A stretch of 6,677 bases of DNA from Defluviitaleaceae bacterium (GTDB lineage Bacteria > Bacillota > Clostridia > Lachnospirales > WRAA01): assembly GCA_009780445.1 (NCBI GenBank), contig WRAA01000112.1, positions 1 through 6,677 of the forward strand. Reading direction: 5' to 3'. Within the stretch, counting starts at the first letter, position 1, and each line of letters begins with the position of its first letter. Shown in pieces: positions 1 through 5,286 of this stretch. Below the pieces are notes generated by a model. That model was not told the origin of the DNA, ran no database searches, and was given only the letters and a program-made list of their open reading frames with translations. The translations under genes were made by a program, and so were the position numbers.

Positions 1-36
1 ACCCGCAGTGGTTCGCAAGTTTGACGCTGACGACGT

Positions 37-342
37 ATGGCGGAAAAAGCACCGAAAATACGTCGGAATGGGGTTTTCAAACACGCCCTAGTTGAAGCGA
101 TGGGAGTGTTGTTTATGAACGAAGCTGTTACGGCGTACCGCAATGTGGCGGCGTCGCCGGAGTTCAGAGAGATCGAACGCATGAGATCCAAGGCGCGGCA
201 CGATGAGGCGCAGGCGATTTACAGCGCAGAAAAGCGCGGAGCAATGGAGCGCGATAAGCATTGGCAGGGTGTGGTTGCGGATGTGACCGCAGAAAAAGAT
301 GCAGTCATAGCAGAACTTACGGTGCAGTTTGGTAAAAAATAG
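37..342 (+). CDS. C-terminal fragment of an Rpn-like (PD-(D/E)XK nuclease/'transposase') protein, probable gene remnant
   Basis: A 101-residue ORF. Its middle and end (around residues 45-75, 'EIERMRSKARHDEAQAIYS', then a charged helix with 'KHWQGVVAD' and 'AEKDAVIAEL') look like the C-terminal tail of Rpn family proteins, where a short helical segment is followed by a Lys/Glu-rich coiled-coil end. Family members are usually around 300 residues with an N-terminal PD-(D/E)XK nuclease domain that promotes RecA-independent recombination. Nothing of that domain is visible. Two in-frame TGA codons lie just upstream (22-24 and 28-30), no convincing ribosome site precedes the ATG, and the other two frames close by about position 95. 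I therefore read this as the leftover 3' end of a broken gene, though a small expressed protein cannot be excluded. It converges on tpx and shares the hairpin region. The family call rests on recalled tail patterns, so it is moderate. Confidence 0.5.
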   Translation: MAEKAPKIRRNGVFKHALVEAMGVLFMNEAVTAYRNVAASPEFREIERMRSKARHDEAQAIYSAEKRGAMERDKHWQGVVADVTAEKDAVIAELTVQFGKK

Positions 343-356
343 GTTTAAAGCGAAAC

Positions 357-390
357 GGGCTGCCTTGCTAAGAAGTTAGCGAGACAGCCC
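357..390. terminator. 15-bp hairpin between converging genes, possible bidirectional terminator
   Basis: GGGCTGCCTTGCTAA (357-371), a GAAG loop (372-375) and TTAGCGAGACAGCCC (376-390) form a 15-bp stem with one G-U pair and one C-A mismatch. It lies 14 bases after the 37-342 stop codon and 42 bases beyond the tpx stop. On the minus strand the tail reads CGTTTCGCTTTAAACC and then a T6 run further on. On the plus strand there is no good T tract. Position and stem strength support termination, mainly for tpx, but the weak T tract keeps this uncertain. Confidence 0.5.
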
Positions 391-408
391 TGTTGTCGAT
401 ATGTTATG

Positions 409-429
409 AACTGTTAACGGGTAACAGTT
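409..429. repeat. 8-bp inverted repeat just past the tpx stop codon
   Basis: AACTGTTA (409-416), a 5-base loop (417-421) and TAACAGTT (422-429) form a perfect 8-bp palindrome that starts two bases beyond the tpx TAA. No T run follows on the minus strand, so it is a poor intrinsic terminator alone. It may stabilise the mRNA 3' end or form a tandem with the larger hairpin at 357-390. Its minus strand shares the 8-mer CTGTTACC with the palindrome at the tpx promoter. Confidence 0.5.
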
Positions 430-431
430 CC

Positions 432-923
432 TTAGGCGTTTTTTGCCGCGCCCAGGATGGCTTCGTAGTTCGGTTCTTCCGTAATTTCGGCTACGTATTC
501 GGCGTAGACGACCTTGCCGGACGCGTCCACCACAAAGGCCGCGCGGGTCAGCAGGCCAAGCTCCTTGATCATGGTGCCGGTGGCTTCGGCGAAGGATCTG
601 TCCTTGTAGTCGGAGGCCGTTATGACGCTTGCCACGCCGGCCGCGCCGCACCAGCGGGCTTGGGCGAAGGGAAGATCCAGCGAAACCGTGCAGATGCTGA
701 CGTTCGGGAGTTCGCCAGCGCGCTTGTTAAACTCGCGCACTTCTGTGTCGCACGTGGGAGTGTCCAGCGACGGAACCGTAAGGAATATGCGCACGCCCGA
801 TGTGTCGCCAAGGGTCAGCGGCGAAAGGTCGTTCTTTGCGACGGCAAAATCCTTGAAGGTGTCGCCGGCTTGCAGCTGTGTGCCGGACAGGGTGAGATGG
901 TTTCCTTTGAAAGTAACGGTCAT
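432..923 (-). CDS. tpx: Thiol peroxidase (Tpx, atypical 2-Cys peroxiredoxin)
   Basis: This 163-residue cytoplasmic peroxidase reduces H2O2 and alkyl hydroperoxides with electrons from thioredoxin. The peroxidatic cysteine is Cys58 in 'PSLDTPTCDTEVREFN', the Tpx form of the active site, with Thr55 and Arg on the same face. The resolving cysteine is Cys92 in 'DLPFAQARWCG', which gives the intramolecular disulfide typical of the family. A third cysteine, Cys78, is not part of the standard mechanism. Length matches the usual 165 or so residues, with no truncation. The frame is open up to position 995, but I start at 923: 'MTVTFKGN' matches the family N-terminus, and a TAGGAG ribosome site (931-936) sits correctly before this ATG. 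The gene is monocistronic as far as seen, has a strong promoter of its own, and is transcribed divergently from thrS. A palindrome over its -10 box suggests repression or redox control. Confidence 0.97.
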   Translation of the reverse strand: MTVTFKGNHLTLSGTQLQAGDTFKDFAVAKNDLSPLTLGDTSGVRIFLTVPSLDTPTCDTEVREFNKRAGELPNVSICTVSLDLPFAQARWCGAAGVASVITASDYKDRSFAEATGTMIKELGLLTRAAFVVDASGKVVYAEYVAEITEEPNYEAILGAAKNA

Positions 924-930
924 GAGTAGT

Positions 931-936
931 CTCCTA
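931..936 (-). promoter_or_regulatory. tpx ribosome binding site
   Basis: On the minus strand TAGGAG stands seven bases before the ATG at 923-921. It decides the start: the longer open frame that begins at 995 has no such site, and the extra 24 residues do not resemble Tpx. Confidence 0.85.
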
Positions 937-956
937 AAGTTAAAAGTGGGCGGTGC

Positions 957-975
957 TGTTACCGAGATCGTAACA
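957..975. promoter_or_regulatory. Palindrome TGTTAC-N7-GTAACA over the tpx -10 box, candidate operator
   Basis: TGTTAC (957-962), seven bases, then GTAACA (970-975): perfect 6-bp arms in a 19-bp element. It covers the tpx -10 hexamer (967-972) and the expected transcription start near 960, the standard place for a repressor to block initiation. The arms do not match the PerR or Fur consensus that I know. The binding protein is unknown and the operator role is inferred from position and symmetry. Confidence 0.45.
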
Positions 976-995
976 CAGATAATTCCTAGTGTCAA
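967..995 (-). promoter_or_regulatory. tpx promoter (sigma70-type)
   Basis: Read on the minus strand: TTGACA (995-990), a 17-base spacer, and TACGAT (972-967). The -35 is a perfect consensus, the -10 has four of six consensus bases, and the spacing is optimal. The expected start near 960 gives a leader of about 37 bases to the tpx ATG. Confidence 0.8.
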
Positions 996-1019
996 GCATG
1001 GATTTAGTCAGAAATGGCC

Positions 1020-1048
1020 TTGACTTTACGTCTGTGTTGCTATAGAAT
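1020..1048 (+). promoter_or_regulatory. thrS operon promoter (sigma70-type)
   Basis: TTGACT (1020-1025), a 17-base spacer, and TAGAAT (1043-1048) each differ from consensus by one base. Transcription would start near 1055, about 45 bases before the thrS GTG. That leader is too short for a T-box riboswitch, which often controls thrS in Bacillota, so tRNA-sensing control is not seen here. The -35 boxes of this promoter and the divergent tpx promoter are only 24 bases apart, so the two may interfere or share a regulator. Confidence 0.8.
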
Positions 1049-1084
1049 GGAACGGCGTATGTAATTATGTGAATACCACCCGGA

Positions 1085-1090
1085 CAGGAG
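1085..1090 (+). promoter_or_regulatory. thrS ribosome binding site
   Basis: A perfect AGGAGG, eight bases before the GTG at 1099. It places the start here rather than at the in-frame GTG at 1069, which lies upstream of this site and would add ten residues not typical of the TGS domain. Confidence 0.88.
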
Positions 1091-1098
1091 GCTGTAAC

Positions 1099-3069
1099 GT
1101 GTACACAGTATCATTAAAGGACGGCAACACCAAGGAATATTCCGCACCGATGACGATATATGATATTGCGGCAAGCATATCGGAAGGTTTGGCGCGTGTA
1201 GCCACGGCGGGAATGGTAGACGGTTTGGTCTGCGACCTGCGCGAAGTTATCGGGCGCGATTGCGACTTGCAGATATTAACATTTGCCGACGACGGCGGGG
1301 CGCGGGCGTATCGCCACACGGCTTCCCACGCTCTGGCGCACGCCGTGAAGCGGCTCTACCCAAGCGCGAAGCTTGCGATAGGCCCCGCCACGGACGAAGG
1401 TTTCTACTATGACATAGACAAGGGCACGCCCTTTACAGCGGAAGAGATCCGAGCCGTAGACGCAGAGATGCAGAAGGTTATCAAGGAAGCTCTGCCCATA
1501 GAACGCACCACCATGCCGCGCGAAGAGGCGATAAGGCTCTGCCAAGATTCGGGAGACGTGTACAAGCAGGAACTGATACAGGATCTGCCGCAGGACGCGG
1601 TGATAATGTTCTACAAACAAGGGGACTTCACCGACCTTTGCGCAGGCCCCCATCTTCTGCACACGGGGCAGCTCAAGGCGGTGACGCTGTACTCCGAAAC
1701 GGGAAGCTCAGGCGCGTACTGGCGCGGAGATGTATCGCGCCCCATGCTCAGCCGTATCTACGGCACGGCCTTCCCCAAGAAGGCGGAGCTTGACGCGTTT
1801 TTGGCCGCAAAGGAAGAGGCGCGCAAGCGCGACCACAACAAGCTTGGGCGCGAACTGGGCTACTTCACCACGTCGGAGGTTATCGGCCAGGGGCTTGCGC
1901 TGTTTGGCCCCAAGGGCGCGAAGGTGCTGCAGATAATGCAGAGGTTTGTGGAGGACGAGGAGGAACGCCGCGGGTATCAGATCACCAAGACGCCGTTCTT
2001 GGCGAAGAGTGACCTGTACAGGGTGTCCGGTCACTGGGATAAGTACCGCAGCGGCATGTTCGTGGTGGGCGACGAACAGGAGCCGGAAGGCGTAAAGGCC
2101 TATGCCCTGCGCCCCATGACCTGCCCGTTCCAATTCGAGATATACAACTCGCAGATGCGCAGCTACCGCGATCTTCCCATACGCTACAACGAGACAAGCA
2201 CGCTGTTTCGCAATGAGGACAGCGGCGAGATGCACGGCATAATACGCCTGCGCCAGTTTACCATATCCGAGGCGCACTTGATGTGTACGGAGGATCAGGT
2301 TGCCGGCGAATTTAAGGCAACTCTGGAGCTTGCGCGGTTCATGCTGCGCGAACTTGGGCTGGACGGCGACATCTCCTACCGTTTCAGCAAGTGGGACAGC
2401 AACAACCGCGCGAAATACATCGGCGATGAAGCAACGTGGGAAGCCTCGCAGAGCAAGATGAAGGAGATCTTGGATGAGATTGGCCTGGGATACACAGAGG
2501 CGGAGGGCGAAGCCGCGTTCTACGGCCCCAAGCTGGACATCGAGATAAAGAACGTACACGGAAAGAGCGACACCCTGGTTACAATCCAGCTGGACTTCGC
2601 GCTGGCCGAACGCTTCGAGATGACATATGTCGCGCCGGACGGCTCCAAGAAACACCCGGTGATCATCCACCGCACGTCCATAGGCTGCTATGAACGCACA
2701 TTGGCCTTGCTGATCGAGAAGTATGCCGCCGCGCTGCCGACATGGCTCGCGCCCACACAGGTCATGGTTCTGCCGATCTCCGATAAATACGCGGACTACG
2801 CAAGGCAGGTAGAGGAAGCGATGCACGCGGCCGGTCTGCGCGTGCAGACAGACAGCAGAGCCGAAAAAATCGGGTACAAGATCCGCGAAGCGCGTAACGA
2901 GCGCGTGCCGTACATCCTTGTGGTGGGCGAGAAGGAGGCGGCGGACGGCACAGTCTCCCTGCGCTCCCGGGCCGGCGAAGAAGGCGCGGTGCCGCTGGGC
3001 GAAGCCGTCGAGCGGATAGCCAAGGTGAGCAGAACCCGCGTGAATGACGGCGGGGCTACTATAGCGTAG
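1099..3069 (+). CDS. thrS: Threonyl-tRNA synthetase
   Basis: A full-length class II synthetase (656 residues from the GTG start) that charges tRNA-Thr and clears mischarged Ser-tRNA. The order is TGS domain (about 1-62), editing domain (about 63-225), class II catalytic core (about 240-535) and anticodon-binding domain (about 545-640). Editing residues are present: His73 and His77 in 'RHTASHALAHA', Cys181 and His185 in 'LCAGPH'. Catalytic zinc ligands are Cys342 ('PMTCPF'), His393 ('SEAHLMCT') and His524 ('IIHRTSIG'). The catalytic motif reads 'RPMTCPFQFEIY' rather than the common 'MNCPGH' form, which points to a variant ThrS clade but keeps the cysteine. The start follows a perfect AGGAGG. 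thrS is first in the operon, with its own promoter, and ends ten bases before rimO. No T-box leader is visible. The C-terminal 15 residues or so are a poorly conserved tail. Confidence 0.97.
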   Translation: MYTVSLKDGNTKEYSAPMTIYDIAASISEGLARVATAGMVDGLVCDLREVIGRDCDLQILTFADDGGARAYRHTASHALAHAVKRLYPSAKLAIGPATDEGFYYDIDKGTPFTAEEIRAVDAEMQKVIKEALPIERTTMPREEAIRLCQDSGDVYKQELIQDLPQDAVIMFYKQGDFTDLCAGPHLLHTGQLKAVTLYSETGSSGAYWRGDVSRPMLSRIYGTAFPKKAELDAFLAAKEEARKRDHNKLGRELGYFTTSEVIGQGLALFGPKGAKVLQIMQRFVEDEEERRGYQITKTPFLAKSDLYRVSGHWDKYRSGMFVVGDEQEPEGVKAYALRPMTCPFQFEIYNSQMRSYRDLPIRYNETSTLFRNEDSGEMHGIIRLRQFTISEAHLMCTEDQVAGEFKATLELARFMLRELGLDGDISYRFSKWDSNNRAKYIGDEATWEASQSKMKEILDEIGLGYTEAEGEAAFYGPKLDIEIKNVHGKSDTLVTIQLDFALAERFEMTYVAPDGSKKHPVIIHRTSIGCYERTLALLIEKYAAALPTWLAPTQVMVLPISDKYADYARQVEEAMHAAGLRVQTDSRAEKIGYKIREARNERVPYILVVGEKEAADGTVSLRSRAGEEGAVPLGEAVERIAKVSRTRVNDGGATIA

Positions 3070-3079
3070 GCGGTTTACG

Positions 3080-4420
3080 ATGCAGATACATTTTATATCG
3101 CTGGGCTGCGACAAGAACTTGGTGGACAGCGAGGTTATGCTGGCTCTGCTGGATCGGGGCGGCCACGCCGTTACGCAGGAGCCGGAGCTGGCGGACGCCA
3201 TTATTGTCAACACATGCGCGTTTATCGAGGACGCAACGCAGGAGGCTATCGACACGGCTCTGGAGATGTCGGCCTATAAGGAGGGCGGCAGGTGCAAGGC
3301 TCTGATACTGACGGGCTGCATGGCGCAGCGTTACCGCGACAGCATCTTGGCGGAACTGCCGGAGGTTGACGCGATTGTCGGCACGGGGGACTTTGACGCT
3401 ATCGAGGACGTGCTGGAGCGCGCCGTGGGCGGCGAACGAGTGGCGCATGTGACGGACAAGCGCAGGCCGGACAACGCCGACAGCCTCACCCGCAGGATAA
3501 GCGCAACACCGCGCCACTACGCCTATCTAAAGATTGCCGAAGGCTGCGACAACCGCTGTACCTACTGCACGATACCGGACATCCGCGGATCCTATGTGTC
3601 GCGCTCGGTGCCGTCTCTGTTGGAGGAGGCGCGGGCGTTGGTTGATGGCGGGGCGCGGGAGATTGTGCTGGTTGCGCAGGACACCGCGTGCTACGGCAAG
3701 GACATAGCGGGCGGCGGGGTGACGCTTGCGGCACTTCTGCGAGACCTTGCGCGGATAGACGGTGTGCGGTGGCTGCGCATACTCTACGCCTACCCGGAGA
3801 ACATATCGGATGAACTGGTGGCCGAAATGGCGGCCAACCCTAAGGTTCTGCACTACATCGACATACCCATGCAGCACGCCGACGACGGCGTACTGCGCAA
3901 AATGGGGCGGGCGAGCAGCCGCGCGGCTCTTACGCACACCGTGGCGAAACTGCGCCGCGCCATGCCCGACATCTGCCTGCGCTCCACGTTTATCACGGGT
4001 TTCCCTGGGGAGACGGACGGACAGTTCGAGAACCTGCTCTCCTTCGTGCGCGAAATACGGCTGGACAAACTGGGCGTGTTCGAATATTCGCGGGAGGACA
4101 GCACCCCGGCGGCCAAGATGCCGGATCAGATTGAACCGCGCGTGAAGGCTCTGCGCAAGGAGCGTATCATGATGTTACAGCAGGATATCTCCCGCGAGAA
4201 GCTTGCGGTGAAGGTCGGCCAAACCATTGATGTGATTGTGGAGGGCTTCGCGCCGGACGAAGGAGTTTACACCGGCCGCACCGCCATGGACGCGCCGGGG
4301 GTGGACGGCGAAATTCGCCTCACAAGCGGCACAGAGCTTGTGCCGGGGGATATCGTAAGCGTAAGGGTGACGGGCAGCTCGGAATACGACTTAGAAGGTA
4401 GTATCGTAGGGATGATATAA
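3080..4420 (+). CDS. rimO: Ribosomal protein S12 (Asp) methylthiotransferase RimO
   Basis: A radical-SAM enzyme with two [4Fe-4S] clusters that adds a methylthio group to a conserved aspartate of ribosomal protein S12. The N-terminal methylthiotransferase domain carries cluster ligands Cys10 ('SLGCDKNLVDSE'), Cys46 ('VNTCAF') and Cys80 ('LTGCMAQRY'). The radical-SAM motif CxxxCxxC is Cys156, Cys160 and Cys163 in 'EGCDNRCTYCTIPDIRG'. A C-terminal TRAM domain follows (about 377-446, with 'DAPGVDGEI'). The opening 'ISLGCDKNLVDSE' and the 'DIPMQHADDGVLRKMGR' stretch are RimO-like; MiaB, the tRNA-modifying paralogue, differs there. Length, 446 residues, is normal. The ribosome site (AGGCGG, 3068-3073) overlaps the thrS stop codon, and the rimO stop overlaps the pgsA start by one base, so translation is coupled on both sides. 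Confidence 0.96.
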   Translation: MQIHFISLGCDKNLVDSEVMLALLDRGGHAVTQEPELADAIIVNTCAFIEDATQEAIDTALEMSAYKEGGRCKALILTGCMAQRYRDSILAELPEVDAIVGTGDFDAIEDVLERAVGGERVAHVTDKRRPDNADSLTRRISATPRHYAYLKIAEGCDNRCTYCTIPDIRGSYVSRSVPSLLEEARALVDGGAREIVLVAQDTACYGKDIAGGGVTLAALLRDLARIDGVRWLRILYAYPENISDELVAEMAANPKVLHYIDIPMQHADDGVLRKMGRASSRAALTHTVAKLRRAMPDICLRSTFITGFPGETDGQFENLLSFVREIRLDKLGVFEYSREDSTPAAKMPDQIEPRVKALRKERIMMLQQDISREKLAVKVGQTIDVIVEGFAPDEGVYTGRTAMDAPGVDGEIRLTSGTELVPGDIVSVRVTGSSEYDLEGSIVGMI

Positions 4421-4947
4421 TGAACTTGGCCAACAAGATCACGGTCTTTAGAATCGTATTGATACCGCTGTACCTGGTGTTGCTGATGCAGTATTCCGCG
4501 GCCATGGGTTATGCGGCGGCGGTTGTTTTCGCGCTGGCCGCGCTTTCGGACGCGCTGGACGGCTATATCGCCCGTAGCCACGGCTTGGTGACGACCTTCG
4601 GCAAGTTCTTTGACCCTCTGGCGGACAAACTGCTGGTATGCTCCGCTCTGATCGCCATGATGCACCTTGGGCGTTTCCCGATGTGGGGCGTGATACTGAT
4701 AGTGGTGCGGGAGCTTACGATCACGGCCTTCCGCGAAGTGGCCGCCGCGCGTAATGTTATTATCGCCGCGGATAAGCTGGGCAAGCTCAAGGCCGCGTCG
4801 CAGATGGTCATTGTCGTCGCGCTGACCGTGCCGGCTGTGCCATACGGCCACACCGCGATACAGGCCTTTGCGTGGTACACCGTGGCCGTCACCATTGTGT
4901 CCGGTTTGACGTATATCTACAACAACATACACGTACTGCGTGATTAG
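4420..4947 (+). CDS. pgsA: CDP-diacylglycerol--glycerol-3-phosphate 3-phosphatidyltransferase (PgsA)
   Basis: A membrane enzyme that joins CDP-diacylglycerol and glycerol-3-phosphate to give phosphatidylglycerophosphate, the precursor of phosphatidylglycerol and cardiolipin. The CDP-alcohol phosphotransferase signature is complete: Asp44, Asp47-Gly48, Ala51-Arg52, Gly61, Asp65 and Asp69 ('DALDGYIAR', then 'GKFFDPLADK'), with the exact spacing DG-x2-AR-x8-G-x3-D-x3-D. The opening 'NLANKITVFRIVLIPLY' is typical of bacterial PgsA. Hydrophobic stretches lie near residues 9-42, 72-100, 125-140 and 148-166, as expected for a polytopic protein. Length, 175 residues, is normal. Its ATG shares one base with the rimO TAA (TAATG), and TAGGGA at 4407-4412 is the likely ribosome site. 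The rimO-pgsA pairing is familiar from clostridia. Confidence 0.95.
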   Translation: MNLANKITVFRIVLIPLYLVLLMQYSAAMGYAAAVVFALAALSDALDGYIARSHGLVTTFGKFFDPLADKLLVCSALIAMMHLGRFPMWGVILIVVRELTITAFREVAAARNVIIAADKLGKLKAASQMVIVVALTVPAVPYGHTAIQAFAWYTVAVTIVSGLTYIYNNIHVLRD

Positions 4948-4956
4948 GAGAAAAAG

Positions 4957-5256
4957 ATGCTGACATCGAAACAACGGGCGTTTCTGCGCGCGCTTGCAAA
5001 CAGGCTGGACGCCACGCACCAGGTGGGCAAGGCCGGAGTGTCGCCAGAACTGTGCGCGGCTGTGGATGACGTGCTGGAAAAGCGCGAGCTGGTGAAGATA
5101 TCCGTGCTGCAAAACGCGGAGGCGGGCGCGAAGGACGCGGCGGAGATGCTGGGCGGGCGCACGCGTTCGCAGGTTGTGTGCGTGATAGGCTCGAAGTTTG
5201 TGCTGTACCGCCAAGCCGGCAATGAACAGAACCGCCGCATAACGCTTCCGAAATAG
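4957..5256 (+). CDS. yhbY: YhbY family RNA-binding protein (CRM domain)
   Basis: A 99-residue single CRM-domain protein, the size of bacterial YhbY/YqeI, which associates with pre-50S ribosomal particles and binds RNA. The opening 'LTSKQRAFLRALAN' is typical. The RNA-contacting GxxG loop is Gly24-Lys-Ala-Gly27 in 'HQVGKAGVS'. 'LEKRELVKISVLQN' and 'RTRSQVVCVIGSKFVLYR' give the remaining helix and strands of the fold. The ribosome site AGGAG overlaps the pgsA stop codon (4946-4950), six bases before the ATG, so it belongs to the same coupled operon. In many clostridia this gene lies instead near obgE and nadD. Here it follows pgsA, which keeps a ribosome theme with thrS and rimO. The C-terminal ten residues are not conserved. 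Confidence 0.94.
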   Translation: MLTSKQRAFLRALANRLDATHQVGKAGVSPELCAAVDDVLEKRELVKISVLQNAEAGAKDAAEMLGGRTRSQVVCVIGSKFVLYRQAGNEQNRRITLPK

Positions 5257-5272
5257 CGTATCCTAAGAAACC

Positions 5273-5280
5273 GAGAGGTG
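5273..5280 (+). promoter_or_regulatory. Ribosome binding site of the tryptophan-rich gene
   Basis: GAGAGGTG lies six bases before the ATG at 5287 and supports that start. The 30-base gap after yhbY shows neither a terminator hairpin nor promoter boxes, so the gene is probably read from the upstream operon. Confidence 0.7.
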
Positions 5281-5286
5281 AACCTG

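Noticed and set aside
924..995. N-terminal extension of Tpx by 24 residues
   Set aside because: The extension would have to be translated from a start lying in the -35 to -10 promoter region, before the predicted transcription start, and the TAGGAG site points to the ATG at 923.
1069..1098. Upstream GTG start for ThrS
   Set aside because: The perfect AGGAGG at 1085-1090 lies inside this extension and serves the GTG at 1099; the added residues do not fit a TGS domain.
1049..1098. T-box riboswitch ahead of thrS
   Set aside because: The leader from the predicted start is only about 45 bases, and no stem I, antiterminator or terminator hairpin is visible.
1708..3255. A 515-residue minus-strand open frame opposite thrS
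   Set aside because: It lies antisense to an unmistakable full-length ThrS and has no domain-like content.
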